Below, in pieces: positions 7,572 to 17,373 of a DNA stretch of 64,000 nucleotides. This DNA comes from Lachnospiraceae bacterium (GTDB taxonomy: Bacteria > Bacillota > Clostridia > Lachnospirales > Lachnospiraceae): contig CAJTEW010000001.1 in assembly GCA_910575605.1 (NCBI GenBank), forward strand, positions 62,001 to 126,000, written 5' to 3'. The notes under the pieces are model-generated. The model saw only the letters and a list, made by a program, of their open reading frames with translations. It ran no database searches and was not told the DNA's origin. The translations under genes and the position numbers were made by a program. The stretch's first letter is position 1; each line of letters begins with the position of its first letter.

Positions 7572-10217
7572 GTGGCCGAATTAACCCCCATGATGCAGCA
7601 GTACATAAAGATAAAGGAAGAATATAAGGACTGTATTTTATTTTATAGATTAGGTGATTTTTACGAAATGTTTTTTGAAGACGCCCTTACGGCGTCAAAG
7701 GAACTTGATATTACATTAACCGGAAAAAACTGCGGTTTAGAGGAACGGGCACCTATGTGCGGCGTTCCGTTTCATTCTGTTGATGGATATTTAAACCGGC
7801 TGGTTAAAAAGGGATACAAGGTGGCTATCTGCGAACAGATGGAGGAGCCGTCTGCCTCTAGAGGGATTGTAAAGCGGGAGGTGGTGCGGATTGCAACACC
7901 GGGAACAAACCTGGATTTGCATGCCTTAGATGAGACGAAAAATAATTATATTATGTGTGTGGTGTATATTGCGGACCGTTTCGGCATGTCGGTGGCTGAT
8001 GTTACTACAGGGGACTATTTTGTGACGGAGATTGACAGCAGCGGCAGGCTTTTTGATGAGATCTATAAATTCATGCCGTCAGAGCTTATCTGTAACGAAG
8101 CCTTTTATATGAGCGGCATGGATATTGATGATCTTAAAAACCGTCTGGGAGTGACGATTTATTCCTTAGATTCCTGGTATTTTGACGATGCCGTCTGTAC
8201 CAGGACCTTAAAGGAGCATTTTAAGGTAAGCGTCATGGAGGGACTTGGAATTTCTGATTATGACTGCGGAGTAATTGCTTCTGGAGCGCTTCTTATTTAT
8301 CTGAAGGAGACACAGAAAACCTCTCTTTCCCACATGTCCAGGCTTACACCCTATGCTGCGGGGAAATATATGCTCCTTGACAGCTCTACAAGACGGAATC
8401 TGGAGCTTTGTGAGACCTTAAGAGAAAAGCAGAAGAGGGGTTCTCTTTTGTGGGTGCTGGATAAGACAAAGACCGCCATGGGGGCCAGAAACTTAAGAAA
8501 ATGGATAGAGCAGCCTCTAATTCATAGAGAAGAGATTGAAAATCGTCTGGACGCGGTTGAGGAATTAAAGGAAAATGCGATTTCCCGGGAGGAGATACGG
8601 GAATATCTGGCGCCAGTCTATGATTTGGAACGGCTGGTCAGCCGGATTACTTACCAGACAGCAAATCCAAGAGATATGATTTCCTTTCAGAGTTCTCTTT
8701 CTATGCTGCCTCACATTAAATATATTTTAAGGGAGATGAAAAGCTCTCTTTTAAAGGAAATGTATGAGGAGCTTGACACTCTGGAGGATTTGTGTGAGCT
8801 TGTACAAAAGGCCATAAGGGAGGAACCTCCTATTGCCATGCGGGACGGCGGAATTATAAAGGACGGCTATAATGAGGAGGTTGATAAGCTTCGGATGGCG
8901 AAGTCTAATGGAAAAGAGTGGCTGGCGAAGCTTGAGGATACAGAGAGGGAAAAGACAGGTATTAAAAATCTTCGTATCAAATATAACAAGGTGTTCGGCT
9001 ATTATCTGGAGGTTACCAATTCCTTTAAAAATATGGTTCCGGATTACTATACAAGAAAGCAGACTCTTGCCAATGCAGAGCGGTATATCATTCCTGAATT
9101 AAAGGAATTAGAGGATACGATTCTGGGAGCGGAGGACAGGCTTTTTGCGCTGGAATATGAGCTTTACTGCGAGGTGAGAAGCCGAGTGGCAAAGGAGGTT
9201 GTGCGGATTCAGAAAACAGCAGGGGCAGTGGCGCAGATTGATACATTTGCATCCCTTGCTCTTGTGGCAGAACAGAACAATTATGTGAGGCCAAAGCTTA
9301 ATGAAAAGGGAATTATCGATATTAAGGACGGCCGACATCCAGTTGTGGAGAAAATGATTCCTAATGATATGTTCATTTCCAATGATACATACCTGAATGA
9401 TAAGAAAAACCGTATTTCTATTATTACAGGACCTAATATGGCAGGAAAATCTACCTACATGCGCCAGACGGCCCTGATTGTCCTCATGGCCCAGACAGGT
9501 TCCTTTGTACCGGCGGGAAATGCGGATATCGGGCTGGTGGACAGGATATTTACAAGAGTGGGTGCTTCGGATGATTTGGCAAGCGGCCAGAGCACCTTCA
9601 TGGTGGAGATGACGGAGGTAGCCAATATTTTAAGGAATGCTACCAGCAAAAGTCTTTTGATTCTTGATGAAATCGGGAGGGGAACCAGCACTTTTGACGG
9701 TCTTAGTATTGCATGGGCAGTGATTGAGCATATCAGCGACAGTAAGCTCTTAGGAGCAAAGACATTATTTGCCACCCACTACCATGAACTGACAGAGCTA
9801 GAGGGCAAGATTGAGAATGTAAATAATTACTGCATTGCCGTAAAGGAGAAGGGGGATGATATTATTTTCCTCCGTAAAATCGTAAAGGGCGGTGCGGACA
9901 AAAGCTATGGAATACAGGTTGCAAGACTTGCAGGGGTTCCTGATACGGTCATCAGCCGTGCAAAGGAAATTGTGGAGGAGCTTGTGCATACGGACATCAC
10001 CAGCCGGATTAAAGATATTGCGGTGCAGGGGCATGTGCCGAAGCTTAAGACGAAAAAATACGATGAGGTGGACTTGGCCCAGATGACTCTTTTTGATACA
10101 GTAAAGGATGACGATGTGTTAGAGGAGATTAAGAGCCTGGATGTAAGCAATTTGACACCCATTGATGCGTTAAATACGTTATATCAGCTTCAAAACAAGT
10201 TGAAAAACAGGTGGTAA
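7572..10217 (+). CDS. mutS: DNA mismatch repair protein MutS
   Basis: Mismatch-recognition ATPase, 881 aa. The N-terminal mismatch-binding motif (GDFYEMFFEDA, containing Phe-x-Glu) is near residue 30. The connector, lever and clamp regions follow. The ATPase domain has Walker A GPNMAGKSTY near residue 620, Walker B LLILDEIGRGTS and the ATHYHEL switch. The start is GTG preceded by AAGAGGAG; a TATAAT sits at 7512-7517. The gene ends overlapping the mutL ribosome site, giving a mutS-mutL-miaA operon. Confidence 0.98.
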   Translation: MAELTPMMQQYIKIKEEYKDCILFYRLGDFYEMFFEDALTASKELDITLTGKNCGLEERAPMCGVPFHSVDGYLNRLVKKGYKVAICEQMEEPSASRGIVKREVVRIATPGTNLDLHALDETKNNYIMCVVYIADRFGMSVADVTTGDYFVTEIDSSGRLFDEIYKFMPSELICNEAFYMSGMDIDDLKNRLGVTIYSLDSWYFDDAVCTRTLKEHFKVSVMEGLGISDYDCGVIASGALLIYLKETQKTSLSHMSRLTPYAAGKYMLLDSSTRRNLELCETLREKQKRGSLLWVLDKTKTAMGARNLRKWIEQPLIHREEIENRLDAVEELKENAISREEIREYLAPVYDLERLVSRITYQTANPRDMISFQSSLSMLPHIKYILREMKSSLLKEMYEELDTLEDLCELVQKAIREEPPIAMRDGGIIKDGYNEEVDKLRMAKSNGKEWLAKLEDTEREKTGIKNLRIKYNKVFGYYLEVTNSFKNMVPDYYTRKQTLANAERYIIPELKELEDTILGAEDRLFALEYELYCEVRSRVAKEVVRIQKTAGAVAQIDTFASLALVAEQNNYVRPKLNEKGIIDIKDGRHPVVEKMIPNDMFISNDTYLNDKKNRISIITGPNMAGKSTYMRQTALIVLMAQTGSFVPAGNADIGLVDRIFTRVGASDDLASGQSTFMVEMTEVANILRNATSKSLLILDEIGRGTSTFDGLSIAWAVIEHISDSKLLGAKTLFATHYHELTELEGKIENVNNYCIAVKEKGDDIIFLRKIVKGGADKSYGIQVARLAGVPDTVISRAKEIVEELVHTDITSRIKDIAVQGHVPKLKTKKYDEVDLAQMTLFDTVKDDDVLEEIKSLDVSNLTPIDALNTLYQLQNKLKNRW

Positions 10218-10219
10218 CG

Positions 10220-12205
10220 ATGAACAGGATACAGGTATTAGACCAGATTACAATTGATAAGATTGCAGCGGGAGAGGTGATTGAGCGTCCGGCATCTGTC
10301 ATCAAGGAGCTGACAGAAAATTCCATTGACGCTGGGGCCACTGCAGTAACGGTTGAGATTAAGGAGGGCGGCATCTCCCTAATGAGGATTGCTGACAATG
10401 GGTGTGGGATTGACAGAGAGGACGTAAGAACAGCATTTCTCAGACATTCCACCAGCAAAATCCGCTCAGCGGAGGATTTGTTTCATATTGCGTCCTTAGG
10501 TTTTAGGGGGGAGGCTCTTTCCAGTATTGCAGCCGTATCCCAGGTAGAGCTTCTTACCAAGACAAGGGAGGATGAATTCGGCACTAGATACCGAATTGCA
10601 GGAGGCAGGGAAGAAGAGCTTGAGGAAGCGGCGGCACCTGACGGAACTACATTTTTAATCCGGCAGCTTTTCTATAATACGCCGGCAAGGAAGAAATTTC
10701 TAAAGACAGCTATGACGGAAGCGGGCCATGTGGGGGATTTGATGACAAGACTTGCGCTTTCCCATCCAGAGATTTCCTTCCGATTTATTAATAATGGGCA
10801 GGTGAAACTTCATACCTCTGGAAACGGCAGCCTTAAGGATGTTATCTATCATGTATACGGCAGGGAGGCGGCGGCAAACCTCTTAAGAGCAGATTATGAG
10901 AAGAACGGAATCCGTATTACTGGATTTCTCGGGAAGCCGGTGATTTCAAGAGGAAATCGTAATTTTGAAAATTATTTTGTAGCAGGAAGATATATTAAAA
11001 GTAATATGATTTCTAAGGGGATAGAGGATGCCTACAAGGATTTTACTATGCAGCATAAGTATCCCTTTGTGGTGCTCCATATTGAGCTTGACGGGGAGCA
11101 TGTGGATGTAAATGTGCACCCGGCAAAATTGGAGGTGCGCTTTAATAACCAGCAGGAGGTATATAATGCGGTTTATGAGGCGGTGAACAGAGGGCTTCAT
11201 GAGGAGGAGCTGATTCCTCATATTACACTGGATAGTATACCCAGGGAATCTAAAGAAGACCTCTTACGGCAGAAGGCTTCGGCTGAAAAAGAAGCCGTTT
11301 CTTTTATTAAGAAGCCTGAACAGGCGCCTGCGGCAGCAAAGAAAGAGAAGAAACAGCTTCCTCCTGCTGCAAAACAAAATCTTGATTATTTCATGGAAGA
11401 GATGAAAAAGCGGGTGCGCTCCTATCATGAGCAGAATTCGTCGGCAGAGGTAAAAGATATTTCATCAGTTTATAAGCCAGAGATACAAAATGACAGGATC
11501 AAAGAGGCTGTTACTTATAAGACGTATGGGAAGGCTTCTGCAAAAATAGAAGCGCCGGCAGAAAAGGAGCAGAAACCGGAGCAGATGAGCCTGTTTGAAG
11601 ATAAGCTTTTGACGCCCCAGGCCAGACCAGAGCATAAAATTATCGGACAGGTATTTGACACATACTGGCTTGTGGAGTATCATAATAATCTATACATTAT
11701 TGACCAGCATGCGGCTCATGAGAGGGTGCTTTATGAAAAGACCTTGAAGGGAATGAATACGAGAGAATTTACTTCCCAGATGGTGAGCCCTCCCATTGTA
11801 TTAAATCTTACTATGCAGGAAAAGGAACTTTTTGAGACTTACATGGAACGGTTTATAAGGATTGGCTTTGAGTTTGAAGAGTTCGGACAGGACTCCTATG
11901 CAGTCAGGGCGGTGCCGGATAATCTGTTTTCGATTGCGAAGAAGGAGCTTCTGCTTGAAATGCTTGATAGTCTATCGGATGAAATCAGCAGAAATGCTGC
12001 GTCAGACCTAGTTGATGAAAAGGTGGCTTCCCTGTCCTGCAAGGCTGCAGTGAAGGGCCGCATGCGGCTTTCAGCGGCTGAGATGGATGCACTTATAGGG
12101 GAGCTTTTAACCTTAGAGAACCCATATCACTGTCCCCACGGAAGGCCTACTATTATTGCTATGTCTAAAAGGGAGCTGGAAAAGAAATTTAAAAGGATTG
12201 TATAA
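10220..12205 (+). CDS. mutL: DNA mismatch repair protein MutL (endonuclease type)
   Basis: 661 aa from the ATG at 10220; the ribosome site AGGTGG lies in the last codons of mutS. A GTG at 10211 is possible but lacks such a site. The GHKL ATPase motifs ELTENSIDAG, DNGCGID and GFRGEALSSI are in the N-terminal third. A variable Lys/Glu-rich linker covers about residues 345-470. The C-terminal domain has DQHAAHERVLYEK, the metal-binding signature of MutL nicking endonucleases, and CPHGRP. This fits a Dam/MutH-less organism where MutL itself nicks. Confidence 0.97.
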   Translation: MNRIQVLDQITIDKIAAGEVIERPASVIKELTENSIDAGATAVTVEIKEGGISLMRIADNGCGIDREDVRTAFLRHSTSKIRSAEDLFHIASLGFRGEALSSIAAVSQVELLTKTREDEFGTRYRIAGGREEELEEAAAPDGTTFLIRQLFYNTPARKKFLKTAMTEAGHVGDLMTRLALSHPEISFRFINNGQVKLHTSGNGSLKDVIYHVYGREAAANLLRADYEKNGIRITGFLGKPVISRGNRNFENYFVAGRYIKSNMISKGIEDAYKDFTMQHKYPFVVLHIELDGEHVDVNVHPAKLEVRFNNQQEVYNAVYEAVNRGLHEEELIPHITLDSIPRESKEDLLRQKASAEKEAVSFIKKPEQAPAAAKKEKKQLPPAAKQNLDYFMEEMKKRVRSYHEQNSSAEVKDISSVYKPEIQNDRIKEAVTYKTYGKASAKIEAPAEKEQKPEQMSLFEDKLLTPQARPEHKIIGQVFDTYWLVEYHNNLYIIDQHAAHERVLYEKTLKGMNTREFTSQMVSPPIVLNLTMQEKELFETYMERFIRIGFEFEEFGQDSYAVRAVPDNLFSIAKKELLLEMLDSLSDEISRNAASDLVDEKVASLSCKAAVKGRMRLSAAEMDALIGELLTLENPYHCPHGRPTIIAMSKRELEKKFKRIV

Positions 12206-12209
12206 AGAT

Positions 12210-13184
12210 ATGAAGAAACCGTTAATTATCCTTACTGGTCCGACGGCTGTGGGAAAGACGAAGGTTTCCATAGGCCTTGCAAAGGCTGTGGGAGGCGAGA
12301 TTATTTCTGCAGATTCTATGCAGGTTTATAAGCATATGGATATTGGAACTGCGAAAATCCGTCTGGAGGAAATGGAAGGGATTCCCCACTACTTGATTGA
12401 TGAGCTGGAACCGTCAGAGGAGTTCCATGTGGTCCGCTTTCAGCAGATGGCTAAGGCAGCAATGGCGAAGATTTACGAAAATGGACATATTCCTATTGTA
12501 ACAGGCGGTACGGGTTTTTATATACAGGCGCTTTTGTATGACATAGATTTTACGGAAAATGACCAGGATGAAGCAATTAGAAGAAGACTTGCAGACTTTG
12601 CAAAGGAGCGCGGCCTTCGGGCACTTCATGAGAGACTAAAAGCTGTGGATGAGAAAGCGGCGGAAGCGATTCATGAAAATAATGTAAAGAGGGTTATCCG
12701 GGCCTTAGAGTACTTTGAGAAAACCGGAGAGAAGATTTCAGAGCATAACGAGAAGGAGAGATCTAAGGCATCCCCCTACAGGACGGTATATTTTGTGCTG
12801 AATGATAAGCGGGAGCATTTATATGAAAGAATTAACCTGCGGGTAGATGAGATGATAAAGGATGGACTCATAGATGAGGTCCGGGCCTTAAAGGATAAGG
12901 GGTATAAGGCGTCGGATACTGCCATGCAGGGTCTGGGCTATAAGGAGATTTTTGCTTATCTTAACGGCACTCTAAGCCTTGAGGAGGCTGTGTATACGAT
13001 TAAGCGGGACACAAGGCATTTTGCCAAGAGACAGATTACCTGGTTTAAGAGGGAGAAGGATGTAATCTGGATCGACAAAAGCTCCTGCGATTATGATGAG
13101 GAGAAAATATTAAGTACAATGCTGAAACATTTGGAGGGAGTATTATGTTACGAAGGAGATTTTTCGGGAAATCGAAGTTTCTAA
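12210..13184 (+). CDS. miaA: tRNA dimethylallyltransferase MiaA
   Basis: 324 aa. Transfers the dimethylallyl group to A37 of tRNAs reading U-starting codons, giving the substrate of MiaB. The P-loop GPTAVGKTK is at the N-terminus, with SADSMQVYKHMDIGTAK, TGGTGFYIQALL and the tRNA-binding RVIRALEYFEKTG. The ATG at 12210 is chosen because MKKPLIILTGPTA is the family N-terminus; it lies 4 bp after mutL, with AAAGGA upstream. Its 3' end overlaps the next small gene by 40 bp. Confidence 0.97.
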   Translation: MKKPLIILTGPTAVGKTKVSIGLAKAVGGEIISADSMQVYKHMDIGTAKIRLEEMEGIPHYLIDELEPSEEFHVVRFQQMAKAAMAKIYENGHIPIVTGGTGFYIQALLYDIDFTENDQDEAIRRRLADFAKERGLRALHERLKAVDEKAAEAIHENNVKRVIRALEYFEKTGEKISEHNEKERSKASPYRTVYFVLNDKREHLYERINLRVDEMIKDGLIDEVRALKDKGYKASDTAMQGLGYKEIFAYLNGTLSLEEAVYTIKRDTRHFAKRQITWFKREKDVIWIDKSSCDYDEEKILSTMLKHLEGVLCYEGDFSGNRSF

Positions 13185-13441
13185 AGAAGATGAACACGCT
13201 GATGGAGGTTTATTCTACCAGCCAGAATGCGGAGATGACATACAGGGAGCTTACGCGTCTTGAGCCTCTGATTAAAAAGGAGGGCGAGTATTATTTCTAT
13301 GAGCTTAACCGGGCGGCCCTTCTCTATGATATGAAGCGGTTTCGTGAGGCAGCGGATATTATGCTGGAAATTCCTCTCTTTAATCCTGAATTTGACGCGA
13401 AATGTGCGCAGATGAAGACGAAAATCATGGAGGCAATGTAG
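13145..13441 (+). CDS. Small conserved-type protein of unknown function between miaA and the PLP enzyme gene
   Basis: 98-aa soluble, basic-to-mixed protein, predicted all-helical. I do not recognise a named family. The pattern (NRAALLYDMKRFREAADIML) looks like one or two TPR-like helix pairs. GGAGGGAG sits 4-11 bp before its ATG, within miaA, and its stop is 3 bp before the next start. The tight packing in the miaA operon supports real translation. Function unknown; it could be a partner of either neighbour. Confidence 0.7.
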   Translation: MLRRRFFGKSKFLKKMNTLMEVYSTSQNAEMTYRELTRLEPLIKKEGEYYFYELNRAALLYDMKRFREAADIMLEIPLFNPEFDAKCAQMKTKIMEAM

Positions 13442-13444
13442 AGA

Positions 13445-14734
13445 ATGACAGAACTTACAAAATATTACAGAGAGCTTGGAATCCGGGATGAGGTATATCA
13501 GTTTGGAGATGAGATTTTAGACAGCCTGAAGGGGCGGTTTGAAGAGATTGATAAGGTGGCAGAGTATAACCAGCTTAAGGTGATTCAGGCAATGCAGAAA
13601 AGCCAGGTTAATGAGAACTGTATTCATTATTATGCCAGCGGGTACGGGTATAATGACCCGGGGCGGGATACCCTTGAAGAGGTATATGCGTCTGTATTTC
13701 ATACAGAGAGCGCTCTTGTAAGGCCGCAGATTACCTGTGGGACCCATGCTCTTAGTCTGGCTCTTAGTGCAAACCTAAGACCAGGGGATGAGCTTTTGTC
13801 TCCTGTCGGAAAGCCCTATGACACCCTTGAGGAGGTGATAGGCATCCGTCCGTCGCGCGGCTCTCTTTCAGAATATGGCATTACCTATTCCCAGGTAGAG
13901 CTTCTTCCTGACGGAACCTTTGATTATGAGGCTATTGAAAAGGCTGTTGGCAGTAAGACGAAGCTTGTGACTATACAGCGCTCTAAGGGGTATCTTACAA
14001 GGCCGAGCTTTTCCGTGAAGCAGATTGGGGAGCTGATTGCCTTTGTAAAAAAGATAAAGCCAGAGATTATCTGCATGGTGGATAACTGCTACGGGGAATT
14101 TGTGGAAGTTATAGAGCCCAGTGACGTAGGAGCAGACCTGGTAGCCGGTTCACTGATTAAGAACTTAGGGGGCGGCCTTGCGCCTATCGGAGGGTATATT
14201 GCAGGGCGTAAGGATTTGATAGATGCATGCGGATACCGGCTTACCTCGCCGGGGCTTGGACGGGAAGTAGGGGCGTCCCTTGGAGTTATGCAGACCTTTT
14301 ATCAAGGACTTTTTCTTGCACCTTCGGTTGTGGCAGGAGCCCTTAAAGGAGCTGTTTTTGCCGCGAATATTTACGAAAGGCTTGGATATAAAGTCATCCC
14401 GGACAGTAAAGAGAGCCGGCATGATATTATACAGGCAGTGGAGCTTGGAACGCCGGAAGGTGTTATCGCTTTCTGTAAGGGGATACAGGCAGCGGCGCCG
14501 GTGGATGCTTATGTGGTTCCGGAGCCCTGGGCTATGCCAGGGTATGACAGCGATGTGATTATGGCGGCCGGAGCGTTTGTGCAGGGGTCGTCCATTGAGC
14601 TTAGTGCGGACGGACCTATTAAACCGCCTTATGCAGTGTATTTCCAGGGAGGGCTTACGTGGCAGCATGCGAAGCTCGGCATATTGATGTCGTTAGAGTA
14701 TATGGTGAGGGACAAAGTTGTGGAGCTGCCTTGA
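13445..14734 (+). CDS. Aluminium-resistance / methionine gamma-lyase-like PLP enzyme (YnbB family, PF06838)
   Basis: 429-aa cytoplasmic fold-type I PLP enzyme. The pyridoxal lysine is in GSLIKNLGGG, followed by GGYIAGR, as in the YnbB/Met_gamma_lyase family. Other family stretches are HYYASGYGYND and SPVGKPYDTLEEVIG near residues 60-125. The physiological reaction is unsettled: the family was linked to aluminium resistance and is related to C-S lyases. The GGAGG site lies in the end of the preceding small gene, so it is the last gene of the mutS operon. Confidence 0.88.
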   Translation: MTELTKYYRELGIRDEVYQFGDEILDSLKGRFEEIDKVAEYNQLKVIQAMQKSQVNENCIHYYASGYGYNDPGRDTLEEVYASVFHTESALVRPQITCGTHALSLALSANLRPGDELLSPVGKPYDTLEEVIGIRPSRGSLSEYGITYSQVELLPDGTFDYEAIEKAVGSKTKLVTIQRSKGYLTRPSFSVKQIGELIAFVKKIKPEIICMVDNCYGEFVEVIEPSDVGADLVAGSLIKNLGGGLAPIGGYIAGRKDLIDACGYRLTSPGLGREVGASLGVMQTFYQGLFLAPSVVAGALKGAVFAANIYERLGYKVIPDSKESRHDIIQAVELGTPEGVIAFCKGIQAAAPVDAYVVPEPWAMPGYDSDVIMAAGAFVQGSSIELSADGPIKPPYAVYFQGGLTWQHAKLGILMSLEYMVRDKVVELP

Positions 14735-14780
14735 TTCATCTATTTACCAGGTGGAAAAGGAGATTAAAAACAGATGTACA

Positions 14781-14831
14781 TAACATAAAGGGCAGAAATC
14801 ATATCAAAAAAGATTTCTGCCCTTTATGTTA
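14781..14831. terminator. Bidirectional terminator between convergent genes
   Basis: A perfect 20-bp stem (14781-14800 paired with 14812-14831) with an 11-nt A-rich loop lies between the PLP-enzyme gene (+) and the dehydrogenase remnant (-). Confidence 0.85.
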
Positions 14832-14841
14832 TTGTTCATTC

Positions 14842-15881
14842 TTAATCGAAGACTACAACCCCTTTTAAGTAGCTTGTATCTCCATTTTCCATCATTTCAT
14901 AGGCTTTGTGCATATCCTCCGGGCTAAAGCGGTGTGTGATGAAGCCGTCCTTTGGAATATATCCCTTCTCATATGCTTCTACAGCTTCTCTCATAAGTCC
15001 TTCCGTGTCCGGGATAAAGCCGGGATGTACAAAGTGAAGCTCAGGGCAGCGGCACATGAGCTCAAAGCCAGTTCAGTGGGCCACATTTCATGCTTGTCAT
15101 ATACGGAGGAAGCAGCAATAATTCCCCTGTCACCAGCTTCAGGCATTTTCATGAGGGATACAGACAGTAAAAGCCCAGAGAGCCCTTTTGACAGCTCAAT
15201 AGCTCTGTCGAATCCGATACCTCCTGTGAGCTTTAAAGCCTCTGGGACTGCATTTTTATCATTTGAGTCAAAGGCGTAATCAGCACCAAGCGAAAGGGCA
15301 CGCTGACGGCGCTCTAAAAGTGGGTCGAAAACAACTATGTTTTTTACATTATGCGCTTTCAGAAGGCTTAAGCAGACTTGTCCCATATAGCCGCAGCCTA
15401 CAATTGCAATATAGCCTTCCTTCGGCGGCATAACTGCGCGGACTATATTACAGCAGCACATAACAGGCTCGGCCAGGCAGTCAAACTCTGAAACACTCTC
15501 AGGAAGCTTAATAAGGGGAGCAAATTCACTTAAAATAATATGAGATGCAAAAGCGCCGCCGCCTGCACCTGACACTCTGTCGCCTGGTTTAAAGCGGGTA
15601 ACCTCACTGCCAGTCTTTTCTACGATTCCGGTAGGCTCGTGGCCGAAGGAAGCCGGATAGGGGACAGAATCAATAATACAGGAAAATCCGAGGGGGCCTT
15701 TCATGACCATAGAGCCTTCTCCTTCATAGGTCGGCATTTCGCTTTGGCAGATGCCTGCAATTGTAATGCGTAGCACAATTTCGTGGGGGCCCGGTTCTTT
15801 AAGAGGCTCTGTAAATATCTCAAGCTTTCTTGCAGCCGTCATGCGGACAACCCGCCTCTTGGCAGAGTTTGTAGAATTCAT
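14842..15881 (-). pseudogene. Medium-chain zinc-type dehydrogenase, frameshifted near its C-terminus
   Basis: MDR/alcohol dehydrogenase-like oxidoreductase. The start at 15881 has AAGGAGTG. The first frame shows GICQSEMPTYEGEG, the FGHEPTGIVEKTG catalytic-domain motif, GDRVSGAG and a Rossmann stretch GCGYMGQVCLSLLKAHN. The frame is lost near 15069: after WPTELA it runs out of family sequence to a stop at 14991. The next frame continues as FELMCRCPELHFVHPGF to a natural end at 14842. One missing T in a TTTT run would explain it. It is a recent mutation, a sequencing error or a switchable tract. Confidence 0.8.
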
Positions 15882-15914
15882 AATATTCACACTCCTTTTC
15901 ATAAATTTAAATAA

Positions 15915-15944
15915 ATTACATATGTAATGATACAATTACATATA
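15915..15944. promoter_or_regulatory. Palindromic operator candidate upstream of the dehydrogenase
   Basis: The perfect 14-bp palindrome ATTACATATGTAAT (15915-15928) is followed 20 bp on by a second partial copy, ATTACATATA (15935-15944). Together they lie 34-63 bp upstream of the dehydrogenase start at 15881. The repeated half-site spaced by two helical turns suggests cooperative regulator binding. The regulator is unknown. Confidence 0.5.
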
Positions 15945-16086
15945 TCCTATATCTATTTATGAAGAATGTCAATCAAATGTTGGCGCTGTTATTTTATTAA
16001 TCGGAAATTTAATGAAAAACCATTGTAATCGTGTTAAAATCATAATAGTATAGAATATGCTTAAGATGAGGCGGAGAAAATAGAAC

Positions 16087-17310
16087 ATGAAGAAGATTGG
16101 AATTATCGGCGGCGGTGCGTCAGGCCTTGCGGCAGCAATTACAGCAGCAAAACAAAAAGATACAGAAGTTTATATATTGGAGCATAAGGAGCAGGCTGGG
16201 AAAAAGCTTCTGTCTACAGGAAACGGCAGGTGTAATCTCACAAATGAAAAGATGGACAGCTCCTTTTTCAGGAGCAGCGAAATAAAGTGCGTTGAGGCAG
16301 TCCTTGAGCAGTTTGGATATGAGGATGCCATACATTTTTTTGAAGAGCTGGGACTTATGATGCGCAAAAGGAACGGATATATTTATCCGAGGTGCGAGCA
16401 GGCGGCCGTAGTCCGTGAGCTTCTTGTACGAGAGGCAGAGAGGCTTGGAGTGAAGATTTACACGGGTGTTCATGTGACAGAGGTGTTTCCGGGAAGAAAA
16501 GGATTTAAGATTTCTGCTGGTCAGGAAACTTTTTCTGCTGACAGAGTTATCTTAGCGTGCGGCGGATGTGCGGCGAAGGTTCTTGGCTCAGACGGGAGCG
16601 GATATAGGATTGCAAAGTCGCTGGGACATTCCCTTGTACCGGTAGTTCCAGCCCTTGTGCAGCTTAAAATTGGGGACAATCCTTTAAAGGCTGCCGCCGG
16701 TGTACGCACCGAGGCTTCGGTATCCGCATATGTGGATGGGAACAATGTGGCTTCAGATACAGGAGAGCTTCAGATAACAGATTATGGTATTTCAGGAATT
16801 CCGGTATTTCAGATCAGCCGTTATATAGGAAAGGCCTTATATAAAAAGCAGAAGGCAAAGGCAGCAATTGATTTCCTTCCATCTATGGAGGAAGCAGAGT
16901 TTGCAAAGTACCTGATGAAAAGGCTTCCGGGGAGAGAGGAGATGAAGGCGGCTGATTTTCTGGCTGGAATTTTCAATAGTAAGCTTACCGGATGCCTGCT
17001 TTCTCTTTCTGGGATTTTTACAAAAAGAAGAGCTTGGGAGCTTAAGGAAGAGGATATCTGGCGGTTTACCAGGCAGTGTAAGCATACAGTGCTTTCTATT
17101 CAGGACACAAGAGGCTTTGATAATGCCCAGGTCTGTGCCGGCGGAGTGAGCCTTCAGGAGATTGACTGGCGTACAATGGAATCCTGCTATGTAAAGGGGC
17201 TTTATATTACAGGGGAGCTATTGGACGCAGACGGCATGTGCGGCGGATATAACCTGCAGTGGGCGTGGGCTTCCGGAGCGCTGGCAGGGAGAGCTGCCGG
17301 TAATTTGTAA
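16087..17310 (+). CDS. HI0933/BaiN-like flavoprotein (NAD(P)/FAD-dependent oxidoreductase)
   Basis: 407 aa, PF03486 family. The FAD dinucleotide-binding motif GIIGGGASGLAAAI is at the N-terminus. Family hallmarks are STGNGRCNLTNEK (about residues 40-52), ACGGCA in the middle, QITDYGISGIPVFQ, and the C-terminal GMCGGYNLQWAWASGALAG. The family includes BaiN, reported to act in bile-acid reduction, but many members are of unknown role, so the substrate is open. It precedes another flavoprotein gene by 63 bp and is probably co-transcribed with it. Confidence 0.88.
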   Translation: MKKIGIIGGGASGLAAAITAAKQKDTEVYILEHKEQAGKKLLSTGNGRCNLTNEKMDSSFFRSSEIKCVEAVLEQFGYEDAIHFFEELGLMMRKRNGYIYPRCEQAAVVRELLVREAERLGVKIYTGVHVTEVFPGRKGFKISAGQETFSADRVILACGGCAAKVLGSDGSGYRIAKSLGHSLVPVVPALVQLKIGDNPLKAAAGVRTEASVSAYVDGNNVASDTGELQITDYGISGIPVFQISRYIGKALYKKQKAKAAIDFLPSMEEAEFAKYLMKRLPGREEMKAADFLAGIFNSKLTGCLLSLSGIFTKRRAWELKEEDIWRFTRQCKHTVLSIQDTRGFDNAQVCAGGVSLQEIDWRTMESCYVKGLYITGELLDADGMCGGYNLQWAWASGALAGRAAGNL

Positions 17311-17373
17311 AGCATATAGGAGATAAGATTATGTTTGAGGCGTTAGTCTGACGAACCATTAAGGAGAAAGCAT

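Noticed and set aside
17311-17373. Short ORF MFEALV between the two flavoprotein genes
   Set aside because: Six codons only, although an AGGAGA precedes it; more likely spacer than a gene.
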